Shown here: positions 36,949-47,397 of the stretch, in pieces | Layout of the letters: each line of letters opens with the position of its first letter | Position numbering within the stretch: position 1 is the first letter of the stretch | Source of the DNA: Streptococcus hyointestinalis | Lineage (GTDB): Bacteria > Bacillota > Bacilli > Lactobacillales > Streptococcaceae | Reading direction: 5' to 3' | Assembly: GCF_900459405.1 (NCBI RefSeq) | Contig: NZ_UHFN01000007.1 | Coordinates: 1,364,001-1,428,000, forward strand | DNA: 64,000 nucleotides | Notes under the pieces: model-generated | What the model was told of the DNA's origin: nothing | The model's input: the letters and a program-made list of their open reading frames with translations, nothing else | Databases searched by the model: none | Made by a program: the position numbers and the translations under genes

Positions 36949-38178
36949 TTAGTTTTCTTTGGTTAAAAATTGGTGTAGTGTAGTGGTCAAAAAGACGCAA
37001 AATAAAATAGGAATGAGTAACATCGGGTCTTGTTTGGTAAAGGCGATAGCTAATCCTGCTGAGGTGAGAGGAGCTTTCATGGTCACCGCTAGAAAACTCG
37101 CTGCTCCTGCTAACATCAACAGCTCCGGATGTGCAATCCCTAAAAAGGTGTGAGACACTTCAAAGAGCATTAACCCCAATAAACTGCCCAAGGCAAAAGA
37201 GGGCGTCAAAGTACCTCCATAAGCTCCTGCTCCAAGACAAAGCAAGACCACAATCGCTTTGATTACAAATAGGACTGCTGCTCTTGAAAAGCCAATACCA
37301 TTAAAAGCTTCCTGCACTAGGGCGCTTCCATTTCCCAAAATAGAGGGAAAAATGAGCGCAAAACTCCCTGTCACCAGTGTCGCTAAAGGAAGTGTGTACA
37401 AAATCGCCCTATCCTTTTTGCGATAATGGTTTACCTTTTGGGTTAGAGAGCGAAAACAGCCAGCCAAGGGCGCAATCAGAATCGCAAGAAGAACCAGCAC
37501 TGGCAGATTGTTGCTCGAAAACGACACTTTTGCCACATCATACATCGCATGGCTAGTGACGATGGGGTTGGACAGAGCTGTCGCTGCGTAAGTCGTAAAG
37601 AGAACGATAACACCGCTTCGCAATGAAAAGGTCAGGGCAAAGGTCTCAAAAGCAAAGAAAAAGCTGGACAAAGGCACCTGATAAACAGCCGCCAAACCTG
37701 CCGAAGCACCGCACACAATCAGCAAATGCTTGTCCTTTAAGGTCAGCGCAAATTGATGTCCAACACGCCCTGCACTCAGCGCCCCAAACTCACGTGGTGC
37801 CCCTTCTTTTCCGACAGGACCACCCGCTCCGACAAAGGCAATCTGAACAAAAGTGTGCAAAATATGCTGCCAAAAGCGAGGACGCAAGCTACTTTCTTTG
37901 CTACTCGTAGACTGCTCTTTGATGGAGACCAGAGCGTGTTTACGCTGCAGATGATACCAGAAAATAGCGACCAGAATCCCCATGACAAAAATAGCAAGTA
38001 AACGTCTAATGGGCGTCGTATGCGTCACCAAGGTCAGAAAATTCTCCATGGATTTGCCATAAGCCAGCCACTCAACGACATTCAAAAGCTCGTGCATGAG
38101 AATACCACTCAAACCAGCAAAGAAGCTGGTAAGCAACACAGCAAGACAGAGACGAATATTGTAGGGCAACTTAGCCAC
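36949..38178 (-). CDS. ClC-family chloride channel/antiporter (no RCK domain)
   Basis: 409 aa, membrane only. Filter motifs: [16 protein letters not shown] (gating Glu kept) and [14 protein letters not shown]. The usual GSGIP segment is replaced by an unrelated [10 protein letters not shown] stretch, which places it in the YfeO/EriC-like branch of ClC. A member of this branch sits between punA and deoD in other streptococci. Overlaps the amidotransferase gene by 8 bp. Confidence 0.88.
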   Translation of the reverse strand: MAKLPYNIRLCLAVLLTSFFAGLSGILMHELLNVVEWLAYGKSMENFLTLVTHTTPIRRLLAIFVMGILVAIFWYHLQRKHALVSIKEQSTSSKESSLRPRFWQHILHTFVQIAFVGAGGPVGKEGAPREFGALSAGRVGHQFALTLKDKHLLIVCGASAGLAAVYQVPLSSFFFAFETFALTFSLRSGVIVLFTTYAATALSNPIVTSHAMYDVAKVSFSSNNLPVLVLLAILIAPLAGCFRSLTQKVNHYRKKDRAILYTLPLATLVTGSFALIFPSILGNGSALVQEAFNGIGFSRAAVLFVIKAIVVLLCLGAGAYGGTLTPSFALGSLLGLMLFEVSHTFLGIAHPELLMLAGAASFLAVTMKAPLTSAGLAIAFTKQDPMLLIPILFCVFLTTTLHQFLTKEN

Positions 38179-38881
38179 TGGCAGTCAACTCCTCTAGGAA
38201 CTGCTTGAGTACAGCATTCATCTGGCTATAATCATAAAATAACAGTTCTTCTTTCCCTTGTACAAACTCCTGAGACGCCGCTTTTTCATCTAGATTTTCC
38301 TCTTGAGCGATTAAGCTTGAGACTAGCTCTTTTGAAAACTCCAAGTGACACTGAAAAGCGTAGTGCTTGTTCGCATACTTGATGATTTGACGTGGGCAGC
38401 CCTCGCTTGTCGCAAGCACCTGCGCCTTAGCCGTCAAGCCTGGCATGTCCCCATGCCAATGCCCAACCGCCATAACCTCTGGAAAGGCTCGTAGACATCT
38501 ATCCTCCAAGCCTTCTTTTGTCAGTTGTATCGGAAAATTACCGATTTCTTGCTGAGGGCTTTTTTCGGTCTTAGCCCCATAGGCTTCGCCCAAAAGCTGC
38601 GCTCCAAGACAGACACCGACAACCCACTTATCCTGTGCTATACAATCCGAAATCAAGAGAATTTCAGCTTGCGCATCAAAGTAGGGACAGTCTGCTAGTG
38701 TGGTGTTAGGGCTTTGCGGTCCTCCCATGACAATCAGCATATCAAAGTCATCGCTAGAGCTTGGCAACTGCTCGCCTAGGTAAAGCCTCGTTGCGCTCAC
38801 TTGATGTTTGGCTTCCTTCGCCCATTCCATGTAGGCACCCGGCGCTTCAAAATCTTCATGAATAATAAAGTGAATATTCAT
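38171..38881 (-). CDS. class I glutamine amidotransferase-like protein
   Basis: 236 aa. Catalytic-type VGVCLGAQLLGEAYG (nucleophile Cys), VGHWHGDMPGL and a late His/Glu (FQCHLEFSKEL). Stand-alone GATase1 domain; partner or substrate unknown. It is embedded in the purine salvage operon, so a role in nucleotide metabolism is plausible but unproved. Confidence 0.85.
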   Translation of the reverse strand: MNIHFIIHEDFEAPGAYMEWAKEAKHQVSATRLYLGEQLPSSSDDFDMLIVMGGPQSPNTTLADCPYFDAQAEILLISDCIAQDKWVVGVCLGAQLLGEAYGAKTEKSPQQEIGNFPIQLTKEGLEDRCLRAFPEVMAVGHWHGDMPGLTAKAQVLATSEGCPRQIIKYANKHYAFQCHLEFSKELVSSLIAQEENLDEKAASQEFVQGKEELLFYDYSQMNAVLKQFLEELTASG

Positions 38882-38891
38882 GACAAGCCTC

Positions 38892-39701
38892 TTACAATTC
38901 TGCTAAGATGGCTTTGACTAAGGTCTTGAAGTCTTCTTTGATACGCTCTGTCACAGCCACAACTTCCTCATGGTTAAGCTCGCTTTGGAAGCCTGCAGCA
39001 TGGTTAGTGATGGCTGAGATACCTAGCACCTTGAGCCCTGAGTGCGCTGCTACGATAACTTCTGGTACAGTTGACATACCAACAGCGTCAGCTCCAAGAG
39101 TCTTGAAGGCACGGATTTCTGCTGGCGTCTCGTAGCATGGTCCTGTCACACCGATATAGACACCCTCGTCCAGCTTGACACCTAATTTGTCAGCAACGGC
39201 AAAGGCTGTTTTTCTATAATCTGCTGTGTAGGCATTGGACATATCTGGGAAGCGGGGACCAAAGTCGTCTAAGTTTTCGCCGATGAGTGGGTTTTGCCCA
39301 GTCATATTGATATGGTCTGAAATCGCCATGAGAGTCCCTGGTCCAAAGCCGATACCGCCTGCTGCATTGGTCACAAGAACGCCCACGCAACCTAGCGCTT
39401 TCATAACACGCACAGGGAAGGTCACAACTTCAAGAGGATTGCCCTCGTAAAAGTGGAAACGCCCTTGAAGTGCTAGCACTTTACGCCCAGCAAGGTCACC
39501 GTAGACCAGCTTTCCAGCGTGTCCGACAACGGTTGAGCGTCCCCAGTTTGGGATGTCGGCATAGTCTAGCACGACAGCATTTTCCACTTCTTCAGCGAGC
39601 TCACCCAATCCAGAGCCTAAAATCAGCCCAAACTCAGGTGCTGTCATGCCTTTTTGGCGCAAGAAGTCACAGGTTTCATTGATTTTTTCTACTAATGTCA
39701 T
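38892..39701 (-). CDS. punA: purine-nucleoside phosphorylase, inosine/guanosine type
   Basis: 269 aa from ATG 39701 (MTLVEKINETCDFLRQKG; GAGG upstream). Trimeric PNP-II: LILGSGLGELAEE, VVGHAGKLVYG, RFHFYEGNP, VTNAAGGIGFGPGTLM, and TVPEVIVAAHSGLKVLGISAITN. Phosphorolyses (deoxy)inosine/guanosine. Start overlaps the previous gene by 26 bp. Confidence 0.95.
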   Translation of the reverse strand: MTLVEKINETCDFLRQKGMTAPEFGLILGSGLGELAEEVENAVVLDYADIPNWGRSTVVGHAGKLVYGDLAGRKVLALQGRFHFYEGNPLEVVTFPVRVMKALGCVGVLVTNAAGGIGFGPGTLMAISDHINMTGQNPLIGENLDDFGPRFPDMSNAYTADYRKTAFAVADKLGVKLDEGVYIGVTGPCYETPAEIRAFKTLGADAVGMSTVPEVIVAAHSGLKVLGISAITNHAAGFQSELNHEEVVAVTERIKEDFKTLVKAILAEL

Positions 39702-40233
39702 TGTTTTCCTCATTGTTGACTTGATAAATCAGCTCGACAAACTGTCCATGACGGCGACTATCAAGCAGTTCTAATGTCTGTTCTTTTCGTATATTTTGAT
39801 AAAGAGAGATACCCTTACCTAAGATAATAGGGGCAAAAGTGAGGTGGAGTCTGTCTACTAGTCCGCTATTTAAAAGGCTAGACACGAGACAGCCACCTCC
39901 ACACAGCCATATGTCACCACCAGACTGCGCTTTTAAGCGCCTGACAAAATCCTCGGGATTTTCCGTGATGACCGTGGCATAAGGCGTCTCAAGGGGATTT
40001 TTCGTAAAGACATAGTTTGTCTTGTCGGGATAAGGGTAGTAAGCCATCTGCTGGTTAATCCAGTCATAGGTCTTACGCCCCATAAGCACCGTGTCAATAC
40101 CAGCGTAAAAGTCGCCATAGCCATTGTCACCCTCACCCTCAACTGCCTCCAGCCAATCCACACGCTCATCCAGCGTTGCAATATAGCCGTCCAAACTAAG
40201 CCCTAAGTAAGCGATGAGTTTTCTGCTTTGCAT
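39676..40233 (-). CDS. dihydrofolate-reductase-like (RibD C-terminal) protein
   Basis: 185 aa. RibD_C/DHFR-like fold: KLIAYLGLSLDGYIATLDERVDWL, DTVLMGRKTYDWI, GDIWLCGGGCLVSSLLNSGLVD, and IILGKGISLY. NADPH-dependent reductase of unknown substrate; not the cell's main FolA. Four bp after deoB and overlapping punA, so part of the operon. Confidence 0.88.
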   Translation of the reverse strand: MQSRKLIAYLGLSLDGYIATLDERVDWLEAVEGEGDNGYGDFYAGIDTVLMGRKTYDWINQQMAYYPYPDKTNYVFTKNPLETPYATVITENPEDFVRRLKAQSGGDIWLCGGGCLVSSLLNSGLVDRLHLTFAPIILGKGISLYQNIRKEQTLELLDSRRHGQFVELIYQVNNEENNDISRKNQ

Positions 40234-40236
40234 GCT

Positions 40237-41448
40237 TTATACCAATTTATCTAAGAAAGATTCTCCAATCATGGCTTTTTCAACGCCAAAGTTTTCTGCA
40301 ATCGTCGCTGAAATGTCCGCATAGTGTCCTACTGGCAGTACACCGCTACCTTTGAAAGCTTTGCTGTAAGCAAGGAGTGGCACGTATTCACGTGTGTGGT
40401 CTGTTCCAGCATAGGTTGGGTCATTACCATGGTCAGCTGTGATTAAGAGCAGATCCTTGTCACCTAGATTATCAATAATTTCTGGCAAGCGCTTATCAAA
40501 GTCATGCAAGCAATCACGATAGCCATGTGGGTCACGACGATGTCCGTAAAGCGCATCAAAGTCGACTAAGTTGGTAAAGGAGAAACCACGCTTAAACTCA
40601 GCAAGATTGAGGGTTTTAATCAAGGTATCCACACCGTGCATGTTTGACTTGTTGTGTCCCATGTCGTGGTTGATACCAGCTCCATTAAAGATATCATTAA
40701 TCTTGCCGATAGCATAGGTGTCAATACCAGCTTCATTGAGCTTATCGAGAACAGTTGGTGCAAATGGAGACACCGCATAGTCATGACGATTAGCCGTACG
40801 AGTGAAATTGCCAGGCTCTCCCACATAAGGGCGAGCAATGATACGTCCTAGAAGAGCAGGCCGCTCAAGCGTGATAGAGCGTGCGTACTCACAGATACGG
40901 TAGAGCTCGTCTAGCGGGATAATATCCTCATGTGCTGCAATTTGAAGGACAGGGTCAGCAGATGTGTAGATAATCAACTCACCAGTTTCCATCTGACGGG
41001 GACCAAAGTCCTCAATAACAGCAGTTCCTGAGTAAGGTTTGTTGGCTTCACGGATGACCTTGCGTCCAGAAAATGCCTCGATTTTAGTGATGATGTCTTC
41101 TGGAAAGCCATTCCAAAAAGTATCAAACGGTTCTGTGATATTGAGCCCCATGATTTCCCAGTGACCTGTCATGGTATCTTTACCAAGAGACACTTCTTCT
41201 AACTTAGTCGCATAGCCCGTTGGCTTATCATTTTGTGGCACTGTTTGAAGGGCTTGAGGGCGTGGGATATTCCCTAGACCAATCTCAGCCATGTGTGGCA
41301 CGTCCAATCCAACTGTTTTTGAGATGTGTCCCAAGGTGTCAGAAGCTCCATCAGGAACACCAGCGTTGGCAAAGTTATTGGCATCAGGGCTTGCACCAAT
41401 CCCTACAGAATCTAATACAACAAGATGAATACGTTCAAACGTTGACAT
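40237..41448 (-). CDS. deoB: phosphopentomutase
   Basis: 403 aa. Interconverts ribose-1-P and ribose-5-P, linking PNP activity to RpiA. Alkaline-phosphatase-superfamily metal ligands: [14 protein letters not shown], catalytic Thr in [14 protein letters not shown], and [21 protein letters not shown]. Full length. Confidence 0.97.
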   Translation of the reverse strand: MSTFERIHLVVLDSVGIGASPDANNFANAGVPDGASDTLGHISKTVGLDVPHMAEIGLGNIPRPQALQTVPQNDKPTGYATKLEEVSLGKDTMTGHWEIMGLNITEPFDTFWNGFPEDIITKIEAFSGRKVIREANKPYSGTAVIEDFGPRQMETGELIIYTSADPVLQIAAHEDIIPLDELYRICEYARSITLERPALLGRIIARPYVGEPGNFTRTANRHDYAVSPFAPTVLDKLNEAGIDTYAIGKINDIFNGAGINHDMGHNKSNMHGVDTLIKTLNLAEFKRGFSFTNLVDFDALYGHRRDPHGYRDCLHDFDKRLPEIIDNLGDKDLLLITADHGNDPTYAGTDHTREYVPLLAYSKAFKGSGVLPVGHYADISATIAENFGVEKAMIGESFLDKLV

Positions 41449-41461
41449 AATTGTCTCCTTT

Positions 41462-42133
41462 TTATGCTTCTAGTACTGTGACGCCGTCTTTTCCAGCGAC
41501 AATCACTTTATTGACCATGCCGTTAAATAAACCATGTTCAACAACACCAACAGTTGTGTCCAGCATGCTAGCAAATGCTACAGGGTCATCGATTTTGCCT
41601 AGATCAAGGTCAATGATGAAATTGCCCATATCTGTCACAAAGCGCTGACCATCCTGCTTGCGAAAGGCTGGCTTGTAGCCTTTTTCAGCAAAGACACGCA
41701 AAAGACGCTCTGCACCATACTGAACCACCTCAACAGGCAACTTGAAAGCACCAAGGTGTTTAACAACCTTGCTCTCATCAACTACCCAGATGTATTCTTT
41801 TGTCGGTGTGGCAACGATTTTTTCCATGAGAAGAGCGCCACCGCCCCCTTTGATACCGTTGAAGTTTGGATCAACCTCATCAGCACCGTCAACCGTCACG
41901 TCGATACTGTCAATCTCATCTACTGATTTCAGCGGAATGCCAAGACTCTCTGCCTGCGCTGTTGTGCGGTTAGAGGTTGTGACACCAACCACTTTGAGTC
42001 CTTCTTCTTGGACACGACGTCCGATTTCCTCAACGAAATAATAAGCGGTTGAGCCTGTCCCTAGACCTACTGTCATACCATCTTTGACATACTGCGCTGC
42101 TGTGACACCAGCAATTTTTTTAAGTTCTTCCAT
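41462..42133 (-). CDS. rpiA: ribose-5-phosphate isomerase A
   Basis: 223 aa. [46 protein letters not shown] and WVVDESKVV are family signatures; catalytic Asp and Glu present. First gene of the salvage operon, with an extended -10 (GGTATAAT, 42199-42204) 65 bp upstream. Confidence 0.97.
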   Translation of the reverse strand: MEELKKIAGVTAAQYVKDGMTVGLGTGSTAYYFVEEIGRRVQEEGLKVVGVTTSNRTTAQAESLGIPLKSVDEIDSIDVTVDGADEVDPNFNGIKGGGGALLMEKIVATPTKEYIWVVDESKVVKHLGAFKLPVEVVQYGAERLLRVFAEKGYKPAFRKQDGQRFVTDMGNFIIDLDLGKIDDPVAFASMLDTTVGVVEHGLFNGMVNKVIVAGKDGVTVLEA

Positions 42134-42255
42134 AGCTACTCCTATACTCTAATCATTAACTGCGCTTTGACGATTCATCAAAAGCCTCTAATGATTCTAT
42201 TATACCATTTTTTAGCCTGTCTGACAGCATTTTCATGCTAGTATTTACAGCTAAA

Positions 42256-42274
42256 AAGCAGGCAGAGCCTGCTT
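42256..42274 (-). terminator. terminator after the matrixin-like gene
   Basis: On the minus strand AAGCAGGC-TCT-GCCTGCTTTTTAG: 8-bp stem, 3-nt loop, T5; 20 bp after the stop. Confidence 0.85.
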
Positions 42275-42293
42275 GAAAAGATATCCAATAAAA

Positions 42294-43013
42294 CTAGTTT
42301 TCTTGATAGAGTTTATTGACAGCTGCTATATCCACTTGCTGGATACCATAGTAAGAACCAGATGACTGCATGACAGAGTCTTCGTTGTCATCATGGAATA
42401 GACCAATGGCGTGCCCCAGCTCATGCTCAGCTGTATTGACAATGCGCTCATAAGTGTAGCCAAAGTCATTGTCTAATAGATAATAGCGATTAAGTTTTAC
42501 GTCAACATGCGTGATGTGGTTGGTCAAGCTATTGGTTTTAAGCTCTGCTAAGCCTGCTGCTTGACTGCTGCTGTCTGACTCATCGGCCAAGATGATTTGA
42601 GCGTCACTTTTATTCGTCACTTGTGTAAAGGTGAAGCTTCCTGTGGCATTCCAATTTGCTAAAGCTTCTTGGTAAGCTGCCACTAAGGTAGCGTCTGTTG
42701 AGGCGATGTAAACTGTCGCTTTTGGATGCGTCCAGCGTGCACCGTCATAGGTCACAAAATCATCTGTCGAGAGATGAGAGAGCGTTTGTTTGAGTTCAGA
42801 TGCTGACGTTGAACTAAAAAAATTGGATACGGTCTCTCTTATCTGAAAGATAGATTGGGCAAGAGCGGAATTACTGTGCTCAGCGTAAAAATTGATTGCA
42901 AATAGAATCACACCAAGCACAATAGCTGTCTTGACAATTCCCCAAAACAAGCGCCAAACAAGCCGTACAATAGCTCGTGGAATGGCAAATAACATTCTAA
43001 AAATGGATGTCAT
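42294..43013 (-). CDS. membrane-anchored matrixin-family zinc metalloprotease
   Basis: 239 aa from ATG 43013 (MTSIFRMLFAIPRAIVRLVWR). One N-terminal membrane segment (IVKTAIVLGVILFAINFYA, about residues 24-42) anchors an extracellular catalytic domain. Zinc motif HELGHAIGLFHDD (HExxHxxGxxH) followed by the Met-turn residue in DSVMQSS is the metzincin/matrixin signature. WNATGSFTFTQVTNKSDAQIIL is the conserved strand before it. Substrate unknown; lacks a C-terminal sorting signal. Confidence 0.88.
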   Translation of the reverse strand: MTSIFRMLFAIPRAIVRLVWRLFWGIVKTAIVLGVILFAINFYAEHSNSALAQSIFQIRETVSNFFSSTSASELKQTLSHLSTDDFVTYDGARWTHPKATVYIASTDATLVAAYQEALANWNATGSFTFTQVTNKSDAQIILADESDSSSQAAGLAELKTNSLTNHITHVDVKLNRYYLLDNDFGYTYERIVNTAEHELGHAIGLFHDDNEDSVMQSSGSYYGIQQVDIAAVNKLYQEN

Positions 43014-43053
43014 ACAAAATCTCACAATCTATTTTCATAAAATCTTGACCCTC

Positions 43054-43081
43054 ATTATAACAAACTTTTGTGACAAGACAA
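43054..43081 (-). promoter_or_regulatory. promoter of the matrixin-like gene
   Basis: TTGTCT (43076-43081), 16-bp spacer, TATAAT (43054-43059), minus strand, 40 bp before the start codon. Confidence 0.7.
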
Positions 43082-43130
43082 AAGCAAAACATTACAAATC
43101 ACACGACCAAGCGAGACATTTATGACTTTT

Positions 43131-43925
43131 TTAAGACAAGCGTTCTTCTTTTTTATAGTCAATCGGTAGCCACTCAAAGAGTTTTTCTAATTGCTTGTTC
43201 CAATAATACCACTCGTGCTTGCCGTGGTCTTTATGGTACTCAATATCTAAGCCAAGCTCTGTAAAGCCTTTGACCGCTCTTTCATTGAGCTCAAAGAGGA
43301 AATCCTCATACCCACACCAAGCGTAATACTTGGTTTTCTTATCAGAAGCTTCCGCCATCGTCGACAAACTATGCTGTTCAAAGTTTTCAGGCGTCAGCTC
43401 TCCAAAGATTCCTTCCCAGTAAGCTGGTGTGGTATTGGTATCATTGAGCGCTAAAGCCAGCATGTCGTAAGAATAGCCTAAAGCACCAGAAAAAGAAGCG
43501 GCATGAGAGAAACGATTGGTTTTCATGGCAATCTTATAAGCGCCGTAGCCACCCATAGAAAGCCCAGCAATAAAGGTTTTCTCACGCTTTGTGGTCATAT
43601 TTGGGAAAAAGCGCTGTAAAACTTGTGGCAACTCAAGCGCAATCGCATCGTAGTAAGCCATTTGGTACTTGGTATTAGTGTACCAAGCAAGGTCTGTCGA
43701 GGGCATAACCACAATCAGATTGGTATGACGCAAAAGTCGCTCGATGTCTGTTCGTTTTTGCCATGAGTTTTCATTACCACCCATACCGTGAAGCAGATAC
43801 AAGACAGGAATATCTGTATCATCCACCTCTGACTCGTCAATCTCAAAACCATCTGGGTAGATGACATTGACCCAGCGCTCCATTGCAAGCGCCTTTGAGT
43901 GGTATTCAATCTTTAAAAATGCCAT
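43131..43925 (-). CDS. estA: EstA-like esterase (tributyrin esterase/S-formylglutathione hydrolase family)
   Basis: 264-aa alpha/beta hydrolase. Nucleophile elbow [17 protein letters not shown] (GxSxGG), oxyanion strand [14 protein letters not shown], and a late catalytic His in [14 protein letters not shown]. Similar to lactococcal and S. thermophilus EstA, which act on short-chain esters. No signal peptide. Lies 12 bp after rnjB. Confidence 0.88.
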   Translation of the reverse strand: MAFLKIEYHSKALAMERWVNVIYPDGFEIDESEVDDTDIPVLYLLHGMGGNENSWQKRTDIERLLRHTNLIVVMPSTDLAWYTNTKYQMAYYDAIALELPQVLQRFFPNMTTKREKTFIAGLSMGGYGAYKIAMKTNRFSHAASFSGALGYSYDMLALALNDTNTTPAYWEGIFGELTPENFEQHSLSTMAEASDKKTKYYAWCGYEDFLFELNERAVKGFTELGLDIEYHKDHGKHEWYYWNKQLEKLFEWLPIDYKKEERLS

Positions 43926-43937
43926 AATCTTGCCTCC

Positions 43938-45599
43938 TTAACGGACTTCCATCACAACAGGAAGAATAGCTGGGCGACGTTTGGTTTGCTCAAAGAGGAA
44001 CTTGCTGATGTCGTCACGCACCGCACTCTTTAGCTCACCCCAGTCAAAGGTGTCTTGTGCCAAGTAATTTTCAACGCTGGCATTGACCACCTCAGCCCCT
44101 TCACGTAAAATGTCACGGCTCTTTTTAACGTAGACAAAACCACGTGTGTGGACTTTAGCTTTAGAAACGATTTTCTTTTCTTTTTTATTAACCGTGATGG
44201 CAACAATAAAGATACCGTCCTCTGAGAGTACCTTGCGGTCACGTAAAACGATATTACCAACGTCACCGATGGCATTCCCATCAATCATCACGTCACTAGC
44301 AGCAATACCGCCCTCGTGGACAAAACCGTCCTCATGAAGCACCATGACATCTCCACGTTTGACGATATAGATGTTTTCTGGAAACATGCCAACTTCCTGA
44401 GCCAGACTAGCATGAGCTGCCAAGTCACGGTACTCCCCTTGGATAGGGAAGAGATATTGTGGTTTTAGAAGGTTAAGCATGAGCTGGAGGTCACGTCCGT
44501 TGGCATGACCAGACACACGCAAATCTTGCGTGATGACTTTGACTGTCCCGCCTGCTTTGTAAATCAAGTTTTCTGTACGAGCAACCAGCGCTTCTTGAGC
44601 AATACTTGGCGTTGTGACAATAAAGACGAGGTCCCCCTCTTTAATCTCAACATAGCGGTGGCGTCCAATCGCCATCTTTTGAAGCCCGTGGATCGGCTCA
44701 CCCATACGCCCTGTCTCAAGAATAACCAGCTCATTGTCTGCAAAACGGCTCATGTCCTTAGGCTTAATGAGAAGTTGGCTGTCCTCCAGACGGATTTTTT
44801 TCATGCGAATGGCTGTGCGGACGATATTTTCCACGTCAAATCCAGTCAAGACCACCTTACGTCCGTACTCTGCTGCTGCATCAAAGACCTGCTGAATACG
44901 CACCAAGTTGCTGGCTACCGCTGCTACAATGACACGTCCCTCGGCGCTACCGATAACATTATCAATCTCATCTCCTACCTCAAACTCACTCGCAGTCTGC
45001 TCAGTGCTGCTAGCATTTGCCGAGTCTGAAAGAAGAGCCAAAACCCCTTCACGTCCAATTTCCGTTAGACGTCCAAGGTCTGTTTGGTAGTATTTTCTAG
45101 CTGCTTGGTCGAACTTGAAATCGCCTGTGTAGACGATGTTGCCCTCTTTTGTTCCCACAACAATCCCCATACTTTCTGGGATAGAGTGTGTGGTCTTAAA
45201 GAACGAAATCACAGCGTCTTGAAACTCAATCTCGGTTTCACTGTCAATCACGTGGAAATTATTGAACTTTTTAACAGAGCTATTGTTTTTGACAAAAAGC
45301 TTTGCCAATTCTATAGTCAAAGGTGAGCCAAACACAGGTGCACGCACTTCTGAGATGATGTAAGGCAAAGCCCCGATAGCGTCGGCATGCCCGTGGGTCA
45401 AAAAGATCCCCTGCACACGCTTTTTGTTCTCAATCAGATACTCCAAGTTTGGGATGACCACATCCACACCGAGCTGTTCATTTTCTGGGTATTTCAGCCC
45501 AGCATCCAGCACAAAGATTGAGTCGTTGACTTCTACGATGTATAAGTTTTTACCATTTTCACGAACACCTCCCAGTGCCATGATTTTGATATCTTCCAT
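43938..45599 (-). CDS. rnjB: ribonuclease J2
   Basis: 553 aa beta-CASP metallo-beta-lactamase RNase that works with RNase J1 in mRNA decay and rRNA processing. The metal motif reads THGHADAIGALPY in place of HxHxDHxG of J1, the change that marks the J2 paralogue and fits its weak intrinsic activity. VYTGDFKFDQAA, SGHANGRDLQLML and HTRGFVY are further landmarks. The ORF before it ends with a terminator for the transport operon; extended -10 GGTATAAT about 80 bp upstream. Confidence 0.94.
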   Translation of the reverse strand: MEDIKIMALGGVRENGKNLYIVEVNDSIFVLDAGLKYPENEQLGVDVVIPNLEYLIENKKRVQGIFLTHGHADAIGALPYIISEVRAPVFGSPLTIELAKLFVKNNSSVKKFNNFHVIDSETEIEFQDAVISFFKTTHSIPESMGIVVGTKEGNIVYTGDFKFDQAARKYYQTDLGRLTEIGREGVLALLSDSANASSTEQTASEFEVGDEIDNVIGSAEGRVIVAAVASNLVRIQQVFDAAAEYGRKVVLTGFDVENIVRTAIRMKKIRLEDSQLLIKPKDMSRFADNELVILETGRMGEPIHGLQKMAIGRHRYVEIKEGDLVFIVTTPSIAQEALVARTENLIYKAGGTVKVITQDLRVSGHANGRDLQLMLNLLKPQYLFPIQGEYRDLAAHASLAQEVGMFPENIYIVKRGDVMVLHEDGFVHEGGIAASDVMIDGNAIGDVGNIVLRDRKVLSEDGIFIVAITVNKKEKKIVSKAKVHTRGFVYVKKSRDILREGAEVVNASVENYLAQDTFDWGELKSAVRDDISKFLFEQTKRRPAILPVVMEVR

Positions 45600-45719
45600 T
45601 TGTTTTTACTCCTTAATTGTTTTCATTTACATACGGTCCTTGCTCTTAGCAAGTCGATTTATAGCTCTTTCATTATACCATAATTTCATCAAACTTTCTC
45701 TTGAGGGCTGTAAAACGCT

Positions 45720-45747
45720 AAAAAGACTAGCTTTCACTAGTCTTTTC
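45720..45747 (-). terminator. terminator after the trpXYZ-type operon
   Basis: GAAAAGACTAG-TGAAAG-CTAGTCTTTTTAG on the minus strand, immediately after the last ABC gene. Confidence 0.88.
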
Positions 45748-45752
45748 ATACA

Positions 45753-46511
45753 TTAGTCAAACAACTGATAATAGTCTGTGATGGTCATTTCTTGTTTTTG
45801 TGCTTGATTTAGGTCAGAGACGATTTTGCCATCTTTCATGACGAGGACACGATTACCGTACTTGAGAGCGTCCTCCATGTGGTGGGTAATCATGAGCGCT
45901 GTCAGCTTATCCCCAGACACAAACTCATCGGTCAAGTTCATCAACGATACGCTCGTTTTAGGGTCAAGCGCTGCCGTGTGCTCATCGAGGAGCAAGAGTT
46001 CAGGACGCTGCAAGGTTGCCATCAAAAGGCTAAGTGCCTGACGTTGACCGCCAGATAAAAGCCCTGTCGGCGTCTCCAAGTGCTTTTCTAAGCCATTGCC
46101 TGTTTTTTGCACTAATTGCTCAAACTCTTCTTGATAGTGGTGGATACGACGTGGCACAAAGCCACGCTTTTGCCCACGGAATTTAGCAATGAGGAGATTT
46201 TCAGCGACGGTCATCCGTGGCGCTGTTCCCATCTTGGGATCTTGAAAGACACGAGCGAGATAGTTGGCTCGTTTTTGCGCAGGCAGGTGCGTCACGTCTT
46301 CTCCGAGAATGGAAATGCTGCCGCTTGTTAGCATGAGTGTACCTGCAATGACATTGAATAAGGTTGATTTCCCAGCACCATTTCCCCCTAAGATAGTAAT
46401 GAAATCGTGCTCATAAATGGTTAGATTGACATGGTCAAGAATGGTCTTGACCTCATCAAAGCCGTTATTGACTTGAACAGTTGCATCTTTTAACTCGACA
46501 ATTGTTTTCAT
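45753..46511 (-). CDS. trpZ: ABC transporter ATP-binding protein (Trp uptake, TrpZ-like)
   Basis: 252 aa. Walker A GGNGAGKST, signature LLSGGQRQALSLLMA, Walker B LLLLDEHTAALD, H-loop MITHHMEDAL. Its ATG overlaps the permease stop. Assignment to tryptophan uptake rests on the Trp-codon leader upstream of the operon and on the known TrpXYZ gene set of streptococci. Confidence 0.88.
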   Translation of the reverse strand: MKTIVELKDATVQVNNGFDEVKTILDHVNLTIYEHDFITILGGNGAGKSTLFNVIAGTLMLTSGSISILGEDVTHLPAQKRANYLARVFQDPKMGTAPRMTVAENLLIAKFRGQKRGFVPRRIHHYQEEFEQLVQKTGNGLEKHLETPTGLLSGGQRQALSLLMATLQRPELLLLDEHTAALDPKTSVSLMNLTDEFVSGDKLTALMITHHMEDALKYGNRVLVMKDGKIVSDLNQAQKQEMTITDYYQLFD

Positions 46512-47377
46512 CTTGACAACCTCATCCCTTTAAAAATCTTCTGCTTGAGTACTGGCACCATGAGGCAAATAGCAAGCACAATGGCGCTAAACAACTTGAG
46601 GTAATTGGTATTGAAGCCTAGTGCGATAACTGCTGTGATTAAAAATTGATATAGAATAGAGCCAATCACAATAGCAATCAAGCGCTCAAGAAGCGTCAGG
46701 CTAGTCGAGTAGAGCACCTCACCAATGATAATGCTAGCAAGCCCGATAACGATAACACCAATCCCTTTAGAAACGTCCGCATAGCCGTCTTGCTGACTGA
46801 CAAGAGCGCCTGATAGAGCGATTAAACCGTTCGAGACGACAAGCCCCATGACCTCCATGCGGTCGGTGTTGATACCAAAACTTTTTGCCATCTCTGGATT
46901 ATCTCCCGTTGCAATATAGGCTTGCCCCAAGCGTGTGTAGAGAAAATAGAGCACACAGCTAATAACAAGCACAACCGCAATTAGTCCTAATACCAACAAA
47001 TTGACATCGTCGCTAAATGGCAGGTAGTTTTGCAGCGTCTTGTGGTCAGACAGCCCCAAGTTTGCACGTCCCATAACCATGAGCATGACCGAGTTACAAG
47101 AGGTCATGACTAGAATCCCAGCCAGAAGCGTTGGAATTTTACCCTTGGTGTAGAGGAGTCCTGTGACCAGACCAGCAAGCATTCCTGCAATCATACCTGC
47201 TAGCGTTGCCAATAAAGGATTAACATTGCTGTTGATAAGGGTCACTGTAACCGCTCCTCCAAGCGGAAAAGAACCCTCTGTTGTCATGTCTGGAAAATTC
47301 AAAATCCTAAAGGTCAGATAAATCCCTAACCCCAATACTCCCCAGAGCAAGCCCTGTGATACAGATGAAATAATCAT
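46508..47377 (-). CDS. trpY: ABC transporter permease (TrpY-like)
   Basis: 289 aa with about eight membrane segments; BPD_transp_2-type permease: LGIYLTFRILNFPDMTTEGSFPLGGA, GKIPTLLAGILVMTSCNSVML, and GDNPEMAKSFGINTDRMEVMGLV (EAA-like coupling loop). Partner of the ATPase and binding protein on either side. Confidence 0.88.
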   Translation of the reverse strand: MIISSVSQGLLWGVLGLGIYLTFRILNFPDMTTEGSFPLGGAVTVTLINSNVNPLLATLAGMIAGMLAGLVTGLLYTKGKIPTLLAGILVMTSCNSVMLMVMGRANLGLSDHKTLQNYLPFSDDVNLLVLGLIAVVLVISCVLYFLYTRLGQAYIATGDNPEMAKSFGINTDRMEVMGLVVSNGLIALSGALVSQQDGYADVSKGIGVIVIGLASIIIGEVLYSTSLTLLERLIAIVIGSILYQFLITAVIALGFNTNYLKLFSAIVLAICLMVPVLKQKIFKGMRLSR

Positions 47378-47397
47378 AATCTTCTCTTTTCTAATCC

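Noticed and set aside
38020..38208. Plus-strand frames in the ClC and punA genes
   Set aside because: Antisense shadows of strongly supported minus-strand genes.
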